Assembly: GCA_019752015.1 (NCBI GenBank)
Contig: JAIEMQ010000016.1
Span: forward strand, 62,001 to 126,000
DNA length: 64,000 bases
From: Cyanobacteriota bacterium
GTDB lineage: Bacteria; Acidobacteriota; Vicinamibacteria; Vicinamibacterales; UBA2999
Direction of reading: 5' to 3'
The translations under genes were made by a program, and so were the position numbers. Shown here piece by piece: positions 1 to 8,247 of the stretch (position 1 is the stretch's first letter; every line of letters starts with the position of its first letter). The notes beneath the pieces are model-generated. The model ran no database searches. It was not told where the DNA came from and saw nothing but the letters and a program-made list of their open reading frames with translations.

Positions 1-731
1 TTGCCTTCGCGCAGATCGCCGCCGATCGGCTTGCCGAGCGCTTCGGCGGCGCCGGTAAAGTCCAGCAGATCGTCGACGAGCTGGAACATGATGCCGAGGC
101 TGAAGCCGTATTCGCGGAGCGCCTGCTCTTTTTCGGCGCCGACCTCGCCGAGCAGGCCGCCAATCTGCGCGCAGCCGCCGAACAGGTAGGCCGTCTTGCG
201 GCGGATGATTTCGAAGTGCTCATCCTCGGTCAGATCGACGACGCCGTTCTTGGTGAGCTGGTAGATCTCGCCTTCGATCATCCGCAGCGTCACGTCGCAC
301 AGCAGCCGGACGATGTCGAGGGTGTCCTGCGACAGCGCCATCGCCATCGACTTGATGTAGAGGAAATCGCCGGCCAGCACCGTGACGTCGTTGCCCCACT
401 GCGAGTGCACGGCTGTGCGGCCGCGCCGCACGTCGGCGTCGTCAATGATGTCGTCGTGCACCAGCGTGGCGGTGTGAATGAATTCCACGACCGCGGCGTT
501 GAGGACCGCGCGAGAGCCGGTGTAGCCGCACAGGCGCGCGCTCATCAGCAGCACCGCCGGGCGCACGCGCTTGCCGCCGCTCTTCAGCACGTAATTGCCG
601 ATTTCCGGGATGACGTGGATCTGCGACTGGACCTGGCGGGCAAACTCGCGCTCCACCGCCTCAAGATCCGCTCGGACGGGCTCGAATAATTGAAGTAAAT
701 CCGCCTGGGTCCGGGGCGCGGCGTTGGACAC
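1..731 (-). CDS. polyprenyl diphosphate synthase (3' end outside window)
   Basis: Trans-type polyprenyl synthase that condenses isopentenyl diphosphate onto allylic diphosphates, making the long isoprenoid chain of quinones. The visible 243 codons show the family order: GGKR at residues 52-55, the first aspartate-rich motif DDIIDD at 93-98, and the second Asp-rich motif around 217-225 (QLVDDLLDF). The C-terminal part lies beyond base 1. I chose the GTG at 731 because the protein then begins about 50 residues before GGKR, as is usual. There is no Shine-Dalgarno; TATGGT lies 13 nt upstream. Chain length (octaprenyl versus others) cannot be read from this. Confidence 0.93.
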   Translation of the reverse strand, partial: MSNAAPRTQADLLQLFEPVRADLEAVEREFARQVQSQIHVIPEIGNYVLKSGGKRVRPAVLLMSARLCGYTGSRAVLNAAVVEFIHTATLVHDDIIDDADVRRGRTAVHSQWGNDVTVLAGDFLYIKSMAMALSQDTLDIVRLLCDVTLRMIEGEIYQLTKNGVVDLTEDEHFEIIRRKTAYLFGGCAQIGGLLGEVGAEKEQALREYGFSLGIMFQLVDDLLDFTGAAEALGKPIGGDLREG

Positions 732-784
732 GTGCGTAGATCACACCATACGGCCCGCGCACTGTCAACGAGCGCGAGGCGGTT

Positions 785-810
785 AATGCTTTGAACTGCA
801 AAGCCTTAGC
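785..810 (-). terminator. possible weak terminator after tatD
   Basis: A hairpin with 6-bp stem GCTTTG/CAAAGC and loop AACTG overlaps the tatD stop codon on the minus strand and is followed by ATTAACC. There is no real T-run, so this is a weak candidate only. Confidence 0.25.
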
Positions 811-1594
811 GCCGTCGCGGGCGGAAGAGCCGGTCGAAATTGTGATCGGTCTGGGCGCCGATCTCGCCGGCAGTGACACCCCGCACGGCGGCGAGCTGCT
901 CTACCACCTTCGCGACATAAGCGGGCTCGTTGCGCTTGCCGCGATACGGAATCGGGGCGAGGTACGGGCTGTCGGTCTCGACCAGCAGTCGGTCCCCGGG
1001 CGCCGCCGCCGCGGCTTGCCGGAGCGTTTCGGCCTTTGGAAATGTCGCGACGCCGGGAATCGACAGGAAGAAGCCGGTCGCCAGCGCGCGATCGGCAGCG
1101 GCCTGATCGCCGGTGAAGCAGTGAAACACGCCGCGCAGCCGCCCCTGCCCTTCTTCACGGATGATGCGCAGCGTGTCGTCCTCGGCCTCGCGGGTGTGAA
1201 TCACGATCGGCAGATCGCGCTCGAGCGCGAGACGGATTTGCACGCGAAAGACGTCGTGCTGCACGGATCGCGGCGAAAAATCATAGTGATAGTCGAGACC
1301 GATCTCGCCAATCGCGCGGGCCGCCGGCAGCGCGTCCAGGCGCGCCGCAACCGTGTCCGCGGCCGCTTGCGGGTTCGACTCGAACACCCTGGCGTGATGA
1401 GGATGAACGCCGACCGAAAACCGGCATTCGGGCCACGCGGCAAGCACCGTGGCCGCTCTCGCAATCTCGGCGTCGTCTTCGGCCGCGAGGATCACGAGCG
1501 CGCGCGACACACCAGCGGCGCGCGCCCGCTCAACGACCGCATCGAGATCGCCGGCGAATTCCTTGCCGGCGATGTGGCAATGACTGTCTGTCAA
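806..1594 (-). CDS. tatD: TatD family metal-dependent deoxyribonuclease
   Basis: TatD/YcfH-type TIM-barrel hydrolase of 262 residues, the normal size. Metal ligands are visible in order: HCH at residues 5-7, the glutamate in GEIGLDYHYDF, the histidine in IVIHTREAEDD, the histidine in GVFHCFTG, and the aspartate in VETDSPYLAP. Members are cytosolic 3'-5' exonucleases or related hydrolases; the exact substrate here is unknown. It starts 3 bp after the upstream small gene, in one run with metG, which is a common bacterial neighbour of tatD. Confidence 0.94.
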   Translation of the reverse strand: MTDSHCHIAGKEFAGDLDAVVERARAAGVSRALVILAAEDDAEIARAATVLAAWPECRFSVGVHPHHARVFESNPQAAADTVAARLDALPAARAIGEIGLDYHYDFSPRSVQHDVFRVQIRLALERDLPIVIHTREAEDDTLRIIREEGQGRLRGVFHCFTGDQAAADRALATGFFLSIPGVATFPKAETLRQAAAAAPGDRLLVETDSPYLAPIPYRGKRNEPAYVAKVVEQLAAVRGVTAGEIGAQTDHNFDRLFRPRRR

Positions 1595-1597
1595 GGC

Positions 1598-1903
1598 TTA
1601 CGGCGCAATCGCGCCGGTCACCTGGAACTGATACTTGCTGCCGAACTCGGCCGCGCCGGGCTGGCTGTGCGCATGCTCACCGGCCGCTTCCCTGGCCTCG
1701 TGATCGCCGGCGCCAATCTTCACGAAGACGCCTTCGGCACTGGCCTTCTGCCCTTTGAGCGACATCGGAAACACGATCTTGCCGTCATGTTCGGCCTGGA
1801 AGCGCACGGCGTGATCGGGGTTATCGGTGGCGCCGATCGCCAGCCAGCCGTACGTGATCACCGCCAACGCCAACACGACGAACCGAATCATCACGCGCAG
1901 CAT
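1598..1903 (-). CDS. small exported or membrane-anchored protein, unknown function
   Basis: A 101-residue protein that I do not recognise as a named family. The N-terminus (MLRVMIRFVVLALAVITYGWLA) is one hydrophobic segment, either a signal peptide or a membrane anchor; the rest is polar. An upstream ATG at 1921 overlaps the metG stop as ATGA, but the ATG at 1903 has AGGAG at 5-nt spacing, so I prefer 1903. It lies between metG and tatD and is probably co-transcribed with both. Confidence 0.7.
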   Translation of the reverse strand: MLRVMIRFVVLALAVITYGWLAIGATDNPDHAVRFQAEHDGKIVFPMSLKGQKASAEGVFVKIGAGDHEAREAAGEHAHSQPGAAEFGSKYQFQVTGAIAP

Positions 1904-1920
1904 GTCCACTCCTCTCACCA

Positions 1921-3852
1921 TCAGCGAACCTTCGTGCCCGGCGGCGCCGGTTCTGAATTCAGCACGAACGCCTTGCCGCCATCCGGACTCGCGGCGAGCA
2001 CCATTCCGTTCGACTCGAGGCCCATCATTTTACGCGGCGCCAGGTTGGCGACGATCACGATCGACTTGCCGATCAGCTGCTCCGGCTCGTACGACTCGGC
2101 AATGCCGGCGAGGATCGTACGCGGCTCCGCTTCGCCGGCGTCGACCTTCAGCTTCAGCAGCCGCTGCGACTTCGGCATTTTCTCCGCTTCGAGCACTTTC
2201 GCGGTCTTCAATTCGATCTTCGCGAAATCATCAATCGTGATGATGGATGGTGTCGCGGCCACCGGCGCCGGGCCGGCTTGCGTTGCAGGCGCGGCTTCGG
2301 CCGGTTTTGGTGTCTCGTCGGTCACGTTGACTGCTCCCTTTTCTGCTTCGATGCGGGGCCACAGCGCACCCGCATTGAGAATCTGTTTCTCGCCTGACGT
2401 GCGCCAGGACGCATCGGTATCCAGCCGTCGATCTTTCGACGGTCGATCGTCGCCGAGGCGACGGAGCACTTCCCTCGCCGACGAGGGCATGATCGGCGAC
2501 AGCAGCGTCGCGGCAATGCGCACCGCTTCCGCCGAATCCGCCAGCACGCCGTTCAGCTGATCCGCATTCGCCGGATCCTTCGCGAGCGACCACGGCTGCT
2601 TCTCGGCAATGAAGTTGTTGGCGGCGCTGACCAGCCTGAATGCCGCCGCCGCGCCCTCATGAAGCGCGTGCACGTTCATGGCCGACTTGTAGGCCGCCAC
2701 GTTCTCAGCCGCGATGGCCGCCAGCGCGCCGCCTCCGGTCGTACGAATACGCCCCTGCTGATATCGCTCCGTCATCGAGGCGACGCGATTCACGAGGTTG
2801 CCGAGGTTGTTCGCGAGGTCGGCGTTGTATTTCTCCTCGAAACGCTCCCACGTGAAATCGCCATCGCCGCCGTACGGAATCTCTTTCGCCAGATACAGGC
2901 GCAACGGATCCGGACCGAACTTGTTCGCGGCATCGAGCGGATCGACGATGTTCCCCATCGTCTTGCTCATGCGCTCGCCCTTGAAATACACCCAGCCGTG
3001 ACCGAACACCTGCTCCGGCAGCGCCACGCGCGCGCTCATCAGCATCGCCGGCCAGATCACGCAGTGAAAGCGCGTGATGTCCTTGCCGACAACGTGGAGA
3101 TTGGCCGGCCACCATTTCTTGAACAGCGCATCATCCCAGCCGTAGCCAACGGCGGCCGCGTAGTTGATCAACGCGTCGAACCACACGTAGACCACGCTCG
3201 TCGGATCGAACGGCACGGGGATGCCCCACGATTGCCCGGCGCGGCTCATCGAGATGTCCTCGAGGCCGCCTTCGACCAGCCGCAGGATTTCGTTGCGGCG
3301 GATCTCCGGCTCGATGAACGACGGATGGTCGGCGTAATGTTTGAGGAGCGGCTGCTGGTATTTCGAGAGGCGGAAGAACCAGTTCTTCTCTTTGATCCAC
3401 TTGGGCGTCGTCTTGTGGATCGGACACGTCCCTTCGACCAGATCCTTCTCTGGCTTGAAGGCCTCGCAGCTTTCGCAATACCACCCTTCGTACGCGCCCT
3501 CGTAGATGTCGCCGTTGTCCAGGCAGGCTTGCGCCATCTTCTGGACCGCCGGGAAGTGCCGCTTGCGATCGGTGGTGCGAATGAAATCGTCGAACGACAG
3601 GTCGAGCCGCTTCCAGACGTCGCGGAAGACCTGCTCCATCCCGTCGCAGTAGGCGAGCGGATCCGTCCCCTGCTCCGCCGCCTTGCGAAACACGTTCTGC
3701 GAATGCTCGTCGTTGCCCATCAGGAAATGGGTGTCATACCCGGCGAGCCTGCGGTAACGGGCAATGATGTCGGCCGTGATCTTTTCGTACGCCGTGCCGA
3801 GGTGCGGCCGGCTGTTCACGAAATCGATCGCGGTTGTAAGGAAATAGCGCAT
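1921..3852 (-). CDS. metG: methionyl-tRNA synthetase
   Basis: Class I aminoacyl-tRNA synthetase that charges tRNA-Met. At 643 residues it is of the long form. The HIGH-type signature is SRPHLGTAY near residue 17, a zinc knuckle is CESC...CPIH around 125-145, and the KMSKS loop is ERMSKTMGN near residue 290. After a Pro/Ala-rich linker (about 505-540), residues from about 540 onward form the C-terminal EMAPII/Arc1p-like tRNA-binding domain (KIELKTAKVLEAEKM). A four-heptamer repeat lies just upstream of its ATG. It overlaps the next ORF by ATGA. Confidence 0.97.
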   Translation of the reverse strand: MRYFLTTAIDFVNSRPHLGTAYEKITADIIARYRRLAGYDTHFLMGNDEHSQNVFRKAAEQGTDPLAYCDGMEQVFRDVWKRLDLSFDDFIRTTDRKRHFPAVQKMAQACLDNGDIYEGAYEGWYCESCEAFKPEKDLVEGTCPIHKTTPKWIKEKNWFFRLSKYQQPLLKHYADHPSFIEPEIRRNEILRLVEGGLEDISMSRAGQSWGIPVPFDPTSVVYVWFDALINYAAAVGYGWDDALFKKWWPANLHVVGKDITRFHCVIWPAMLMSARVALPEQVFGHGWVYFKGERMSKTMGNIVDPLDAANKFGPDPLRLYLAKEIPYGGDGDFTWERFEEKYNADLANNLGNLVNRVASMTERYQQGRIRTTGGGALAAIAAENVAAYKSAMNVHALHEGAAAAFRLVSAANNFIAEKQPWSLAKDPANADQLNGVLADSAEAVRIAATLLSPIMPSSAREVLRRLGDDRPSKDRRLDTDASWRTSGEKQILNAGALWPRIEAEKGAVNVTDETPKPAEAAPATQAGPAPVAATPSIITIDDFAKIELKTAKVLEAEKMPKSQRLLKLKVDAGEAEPRTILAGIAESYEPEQLIGKSIVIVANLAPRKMMGLESNGMVLAASPDGGKAFVLNSEPAPPGTKVR

Positions 3853-3856
3853 GCGT

Positions 3857-3884
3857 TTGTTATTGGTAATTTGTTATTCGTTAT
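3857..3884. repeat. tandem heptamer repeat between larC and metG
   Basis: Four consecutive 7-mers (TTGTTAT, TGGTAAT, TTGTTAT, TCGTTAT) run from just upstream of the metG start into the larC stop codon, which the repeat supplies. It is strikingly A+T-rich beside its neighbours. Same period as the other heptamer arrays in this window, different unit. Confidence 0.75.
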
Positions 3885-5164
3885 TTCCTGTCAAGCCACG
3901 CCTTGTGCGCGAGCGCCTGGATGTCCTTGATTGGGATGCCGCGCTCCGCTGAAAGTTTCGCCAGATCTTCGAATTCCGGCTGCGCGTTCAGGATGCGGCC
4001 ATCGCGCCGCGCCACCTTGAATCGCACCGGGCCGAGACTGGTTGAGATCGTCACCATTTCGCGGTCGAGACACTCGCGCGACAGCTCCTGGTGACGGATG
4101 CCGATGGTCGTCGATTCCCTGAACACTATCTCCGTCATCGCGTCGCGCTGTTCGGGCGTCGCGACGATCGTCATCAACGTGCCAGGCCGGTTCTTCTTCA
4201 TCTGCACGGCGGAATAGAACACTTCGAGCGCGCCCGCCGCGTACAGCTTCTCCATCAGCACGCCGAAGATCTGCGGGTTCATGTCGTCGATCTCGCACTC
4301 GAGGACCACGACCCGCATCGACGTTCGGAGAGAGGCCGCTTTAGCGGCCTCTGCCTCATCGACGGCTGAAGCCGTCGCTCTCCGAACGTCTTCCTCGCCG
4401 ACGAGGACACGAACCACGTTCGGAGTCTCTTTTAGATCCCGATCACCAGCTCCATACCCGACGTGCTCGATCTTCATCGCCGGCACGGGGCCGTACTCAG
4501 TCGCGAACTCCGTCAGGATCAACGCGCCGGTCGGCGTCAGCAGCTCAGACTGGATGCCGGTCGAGTACACAGGCGCATTTCTTACGAGCGACACGGTCGC
4601 CGGCGCAGGCACCGGAAACACGCCGTGCTCGGTGCGAACCATGCCGCTGCCGACGTTGATCGGCGACACGACGATGCGATCGGCCTTGAACCATTCGATC
4701 GCGAACACCGCGCCAACGATGTCGATGATCGAATCGAGCGCGCCGACTTCGTGGAGGTGAACCTTGTCGATCGTGGTGCCGTGAATAGCCGCTTCCGCTT
4801 CGCCCAAACGGCGGAACATCGCGATCGCCCTGGCCTTGCCGGCATCGGTCAATGCCGAACGCCCGATCGCGGCTTCGATTTCTTTCAGCGAATGATGCGG
4901 CGCATGACTATGGCGATGAGGCTCACCAGCATGATCGTGATGAGAATGGGCAGCGGAATGGATGTGAGCATGTTCATGCACCCTGAACCTCGTTGCCGAA
5001 ACCCCCGTCTTGACGACGCGATCGACCGACACGTCCCAGCCTTCGATCGCGAGGCTGCCGAGGGCGTGCTTCAGCGCCTCGAGCGGCAGGCCCGCATCGA
5101 GCAGCGCGCCGACGATCATGTCGCCCGCCGCGCCCGCGAAACAGTCGAAGTACAGAACCTTCAC
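3881..5164 (-). CDS. larC: LarC-type nickel-pincer cofactor cyclometallase
   Basis: LarC (DUF111) inserts nickel into the pyridinium bis-thiocarboxylate cofactor of lactate racemase-type enzymes. The N-terminus MKVLYFDCFAGAAGDM and the later segments ECEIDDMNPQ and KKNRPGTL are family hallmarks. Residues 63-91 are His-rich (17 His), fitting nickel binding. In some bacteria larC needs a programmed frameshift; here it is one ORF of 427 codons. Residues about 259-282, the linker between the two halves, are encoded by a palindromic element (4320-4390). GTG start overlaps the radC stop (GTGA). No larA, larB or larE is in the window. Confidence 0.92.
   Translation of the reverse strand: MKVLYFDCFAGAAGDMIVGALLDAGLPLEALKHALGSLAIEGWDVSVDRVVKTGVSATRFRVHEHAHIHSAAHSHHDHAGEPHRHSHAPHHSLKEIEAAIGRSALTDAGKARAIAMFRRLGEAEAAIHGTTIDKVHLHEVGALDSIIDIVGAVFAIEWFKADRIVVSPINVGSGMVRTEHGVFPVPAPATVSLVRNAPVYSTGIQSELLTPTGALILTEFATEYGPVPAMKIEHVGYGAGDRDLKETPNVVRVLVGEEDVRRATASAVDEAEAAKAASLRTSMRVVVLECEIDDMNPQIFGVLMEKLYAAGALEVFYSAVQMKKNRPGTLMTIVATPEQRDAMTEIVFRESTTIGIRHQELSRECLDREMVTISTSLGPVRFKVARRDGRILNAQPEFEDLAKLSAERGIPIKDIQALAHKAWLDRK
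4320..4390 (-). repeat. compound palindromic element inside larC
   Basis: The 71-bp unit is bounded by the perfect 13-bp inverted repeat GACGTTCGGAGAG / CTCTCCGAACGTC and contains two further hairpins: AGGCCGC-TTTA-GCGGCCT type and GACGGC-TGAA-GCCGTC type. It is read through in frame and encodes an Ala-rich linker in LarC. A second copy with the same ends and a CTAAAG-centred hairpin is in the zinc-ribbon gene at 56755-56819. Confidence 0.8.
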
Positions 5165-5829
5165 TCGACTCCCTCTGCCTTGAAGCTGTAAAACTCTTTC
5201 CCGCCCAGGATGATGTGATCCATCAACGTAATGCCAACCAGCTCGCCCGCCGAGTGCAGGCGCCGCGTCATCAATCGATCCGTGACGCTCGGCCTCGGAT
5301 CGCCCGACGGGTGATTGTGAAACGCCACCACGAACGACGCCTGCGCCAGGATCGCGACGCGAAACATGTCGCGGGGACTCGAGACGCTTCCCTCGATCGT
5401 TCCGCTGGACAGGATCTCGCTGCGAATCACCCGCTGTTTCTGATCCAGCAGCATCACGCCGAACCGCTCGACGCTGAAGCCGCCATATCGTGGTAGCAGA
5501 TACGCGACCAGATCCCGGGTCGTCAACATCTGCGGCCGCTCGTCCCGATCACCGAACAAGGTGCGGCGCCCGAGCTCCACCGCCGCCATCAATCGCGCCG
5601 CCCGTGCCTGCCCCACTCCCGGAACGCGGCACAACTCGTCGAGGCCGATCCTGAGCAGGCCTTCGACGCCGTCCGCACCCGCGATCACATCGTGCGCCAC
5701 CTGCAACGCACCTCGCGATCGCGTTCCCGATCCCAGCACCAGCGCGACCAGCTCGTTGTCGCCCAGCGCCGCCGCGCCAGCGCGCGCCAGCTTCTCGCGC
5801 GGCCGATCCACGACCGGCACTTTTGCCAT
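5161..5829 (-). CDS. radC: RadC family protein (JAB/MPN domain)
   Basis: RadC/YeeS family, 222 residues. A helix-hairpin-helix region (LCRVPGVGQARAARL, about residue 65-80) is followed by the JAMM metalloprotease-like motif HNHPSGDPRPSVTD near residue 170. The biochemical role is uncertain in the family; a DNA-repair role has been questioned. The ORF extends to 5994, but the start at 5829 (MAKVPVVDRPREKL) matches the family start and has GGAGGG upstream, so I reject the extension. Divergent from the lipoprotein at 5921. Confidence 0.92.
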   Translation of the reverse strand: MAKVPVVDRPREKLARAGAAALGDNELVALVLGSGTRSRGALQVAHDVIAGADGVEGLLRIGLDELCRVPGVGQARAARLMAAVELGRRTLFGDRDERPQMLTTRDLVAYLLPRYGGFSVERFGVMLLDQKQRVIRSEILSSGTIEGSVSSPRDMFRVAILAQASFVVAFHNHPSGDPRPSVTDRLMTRRLHSAGELVGITLMDHIILGGKEFYSFKAEGVE

Positions 5830-5906
5830 CGCGCCGGACCCTCCATGGTAGCTGATTGACGCGTCTTGTGACGCGCCGCCACGCCGGCGGCGTTTCATCG
5901 CTGTCG

Positions 5907-5912
5907 TATACT
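5907..5912 (+). promoter_or_regulatory. -10 box for lipoprotein gene, probable leaderless start
   Basis: TATACT lies 8 nt before the ATG at 5921 with no Shine-Dalgarno between them, so transcription would begin at or next to the start codon. No convincing -35 is seen. Confidence 0.5.
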
Positions 5913-5920
5913 CGTCAGAC

Positions 5921-6499
5921 ATGCTTCGTTCGGTTCGTGGCCTGGCGTTTTTCATCGCGATCCTCTCAGCCAGCTGCGCCGAGCCTCCCAGCAAGGAAAT
6001 GAATCAGGCGCAGGGCGCGATCGACGCCGCCCGTGCCGCCGGTGCCGACAGGTTCGCCGCCGGCGAGTTCACCGCCGCCACCGATGCGCTCACGCGATCG
6101 GAGGAAGCGGTTGCCGCCGGCGATTACCGGCAGGCGCTCAGCCACGCGATCGACAGCCGCGAGCGCGCCCAGGCCGCCGCCAAGATGGCGGTCGAGGGCC
6201 GCGCCGACGCGCGGGGCCAGGCCGAGCGCGCCATCGCGGAAGTCGCCACCCTGCTCTCTCGAGCGCAATCGCAGTTGAAGGCTCCCGACGTCGCGCGGTT
6301 GAATGGCAAGGCCCTCAACACCGCGCGCGCAACGGCGGCCGGCGCTGAAAAGATGCTGCAAGAAGCTCGCGCAGCGCTGAAGACCGAGGACTATCCGGCG
6401 GTCACCAGGGCCTTGAATGGCGCTGCCGCCGAACTTCAGGCCGCTTTGACCGGGATCGACGCGGCCACCTCGCCGCGATCGGCACCGCGCAAGCGCTAG
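5921..6499 (+). CDS. alanine-rich lipoprotein with helical-repeat (DUF4398-like) region
   Basis: 192 residues. The N-terminus is a signal peptide (LAFFIAILSASC) ending in a probable lipidated Cys at 19 followed by AEPPSKE. The mature part is almost all Ala/Glu/Arg amphipathic helix with repeated AAGDYRQAL and KTEDYPAVTRAL-like units, which resembles DUF4398/tetratricopeptide-like envelope lipoproteins. The role is unknown. The lipobox has Ser rather than Leu at -3, so lipidation is likely but not certain. It converges on dapF with a hairpin between them. Confidence 0.75.
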   Translation: MLRSVRGLAFFIAILSASCAEPPSKEMNQAQGAIDAARAAGADRFAAGEFTAATDALTRSEEAVAAGDYRQALSHAIDSRERAQAAAKMAVEGRADARGQAERAIAEVATLLSRAQSQLKAPDVARLNGKALNTARATAAGAEKMLQEARAALKTEDYPAVTRALNGAAAELQAALTGIDAATSPRSAPRKR

Positions 6500-6513
6500 G
6501 GTCTTCGACCGCG

Positions 6514-6532
6514 GATCGCGGTTTTCGCGATC
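6514..6532. terminator. hairpin between convergent lipoprotein gene and dapF
   Basis: Perfect 7-bp stem GATCGCG/CGCGATC with loop GTTTT lies between two convergent genes. There is no long T-run on either strand, so termination activity is a guess. Confidence 0.35.
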
Positions 6533-6562
6533 GCCATCGACGCCGCGGTGATCAAGAAATGA

Positions 6563-7387
6563 TCAGGAGAGGTCGGCCGTCGACGGCACCCAGTGGCCGT
6601 CGAACACCACTTCAGCCCAGCCGGTGAGGTAGATCCCGTCGTCACGCCACTCCACTCGCTGGGTGCCGCCCGGCGCAATCACCTCGACGTCACGATCGCC
6701 GCCGCCGTGCGCGATCGCGGCAATCGCCGACGCGCAGGCTCCAGTGCCCGATGCATGCGTCGGTCCAACACCACGCTCCCAGATCAGAATGCGCACGCGA
6801 TTCGGAGCTTCGACGACAGCGAACTCGACGTTGGTGCCCTCGGGAAATCTCTGATGCGTGGACAGCGCGGGGCCGAGGCGGTGAAAGCGATCGAGCGCCG
6901 GCAGCTCTTTCATGAGCGCCACACATTGGGGATTGCCGATCGCAAGCGTCGTGACCGTCAGCGTTTCACCAGCCGCGGTGATTCGTTCCTCGGCGACTCG
7001 TTCCGGCAGACCCATCGCCGCGCGAAACATGTAACGGCCGCCCTGCCGGCTGATCAGCGATAGCGTCTTCCAGCCGGCGTCGGTATCCACTCGCACTTCG
7101 GTGATCGGCGGATTGCGCAGCTGCTCGCGGCGGTACAACACCAGCGCGGCAAGACAGCGCAGTCCGTTGCCCGACAGCTCCGAAGCGCTGCCATCGGCGT
7201 TCACCAACTTCATTTGCGCCGTTCCATCCGGCGCGATCGTGTAATAGATGACGCCGTCGCCGCCGACACCGGAATAGCGATCGCATAAACGGCGGGACAA
7301 CTGGTCCCGACGCAAGCCTTCGACCTGCTCGGCTGGCACGAACAGGAAATCGTTTCCGTACGCGTGGGCCTTCGAGACCGACAGCAT
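6563..7387 (-). CDS. dapF: diaminopimelate epimerase, both catalytic cysteines replaced by serine
   Basis: DapF fold protein of 274 residues that would convert LL- to meso-diaminopimelate for lysine and peptidoglycan. The fold is clear: AYGNDFLF at 10-16, the first active-site loop at 71-78 and the second at 205-218. In characterised DapF the two acid/base residues are the Cys of CGNG and the Cys of CG(T/S)GA. Here they read S72-GNG and S213-GTGA; the neighbouring non-catalytic Cys (C78, C218) are kept. It may be a working serine variant, a racemase of another substrate, or an impaired enzyme. The start is the ATG at 7387, overlapping the previous stop as ATGA. Confidence 0.88.
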   Translation of the reverse strand: MLSVSKAHAYGNDFLFVPAEQVEGLRRDQLSRRLCDRYSGVGGDGVIYYTIAPDGTAQMKLVNADGSASELSGNGLRCLAALVLYRREQLRNPPITEVRVDTDAGWKTLSLISRQGGRYMFRAAMGLPERVAEERITAAGETLTVTTLAIGNPQCVALMKELPALDRFHRLGPALSTHQRFPEGTNVEFAVVEAPNRVRILIWERGVGPTHASGTGACASAIAAIAHGGGDRDVEVIAPGGTQRVEWRDDGIYLTGWAEVVFDGHWVPSTADLS

Positions 7388-8247
7388 CAGGGAATCTTGA
7401 TGGCGTCGAACACCCACGTGAACCCGCCGGTGAAGCCAATCTGCGGATCGCGAGGGGTCAGGCCGACGAGGACGCCGGTGTCGAAGCGCACGCCGCTGAT
7501 CGTGTAGCGCGTGCCAAACCTCAGCAGGCCGCGGTCCTCGGCGCCTGGCGTGATGATGTTCGCGAAGTTGGCGCGGCCCACGAATTCGCCGACCACTTCG
7601 GCCCGCTGCGTGAGGGCGCGCGCGACCGACAGGCTGTAGATCAACAGGTCATCCTGCGCGGCCTGCCGTGTCGGGTTGCCGAGCATCAGCATGCCGATGT
7701 TCGCGACCACGCGAACGGACTGGACGGTCTTGCCGATCGTCACTGCGGACGCGAAGTCCTGCATGTCCTTGCCGAGGCCTGATTCATTCCCGGCGTTCGG
7801 CAGCCGCGTGCTGAACCAGCTGCCGAGCGCGGGCCGCCGCGCCGTTTCGCTGATCAGTTTCACCTTGGCGCCGATCTGGATGTCGTCGACGTCGGCGGTG
7901 CTGCCGCCATCGAGCCGCAGCAGATTCGAGAACGGCGCGTTCGGGGTGATCCCGGTGATGTAGAGCTTCTGATACAGCCCGGCATCGATCTGGATCTCGG
8001 CGATCGAGCTCACGCCCAGGCTGATGCCGAACGGCGGCACGATGAAATGATTGCCGCGCAGCCCCGACACCGGCAGGAACACGTCGCGGTTGTAGTCGAT
8101 GCCGGCTTCGATCAGGATGCGGCCGGAGCCGATCGTCTCGGGGTCTTCGGTCTTGAGGGGTCGTTGTTGCGCAAGAGAAGGGGCAGCGAGGCACAACTGG
8201 CAAAGAACGAAGAGCAAAGAACGAAGAACAAAGAATCGGCGCATCAT
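7387..8247 (-). CDS. outer-membrane beta-barrel-type secreted protein
   Basis: 286 residues with a signal peptide ending near SLAQQ and a mature part of alternating hydrophobic strands (VRVVANIGMLML, EVVGEFVGRANF, GVRFDTGVLVGL), finishing GGFTWVFDAIKIP. This resembles the uncharacterised barrel proteins grouped with the MetA-pathway phenol-degradation family; no substrate can be assigned. The signal peptide (FFVLRSLLFVLCQL) is encoded largely by five tandem heptamers at 8201-8235. The start codon overlaps the dtd stop as TAATG, and the stop overlaps dapF, so dtd, this gene and dapF form one unit. Confidence 0.7.
   Translation of the reverse strand: MMRRFFVLRSLLFVLCQLCLAAPSLAQQRPLKTEDPETIGSGRILIEAGIDYNRDVFLPVSGLRGNHFIVPPFGISLGVSSIAEIQIDAGLYQKLYITGITPNAPFSNLLRLDGGSTADVDDIQIGAKVKLISETARRPALGSWFSTRLPNAGNESGLGKDMQDFASAVTIGKTVQSVRVVANIGMLMLGNPTRQAAQDDLLIYSLSVARALTQRAEVVGEFVGRANFANIITPGAEDRGLLRFGTRYTISGVRFDTGVLVGLTPRDPQIGFTGGFTWVFDAIKIP
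8201..8235. repeat. five heptamers encoding a signal peptide
   Basis: Five 7-mers alternate CAAAGAA and CGAAGAR. On the minus strand they code for the hydrophobic core FFVLRSLLFVLC of the outer-membrane protein's signal peptide, so a heptad DNA repeat has become part of a protein. Confidence 0.7.

Noticed and set aside
791-2560. Long plus-strand ORF (589 aa) over tatD and the metG end
   Set aside because: Low-complexity Arg/His-rich translation with no family motifs; it is the antisense of tatD, the small exported gene and metG.
2659-3930. 423-aa plus-strand ORF across metG
   Set aside because: Antisense of metG, with composition typical of the reverse frame of a G+C-rich gene.
5161-5994. 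Longer RadC start at 5994
   Set aside because: The extension is Arg-rich and not family-like, and would overlap the divergent promoter and lipoprotein gene.
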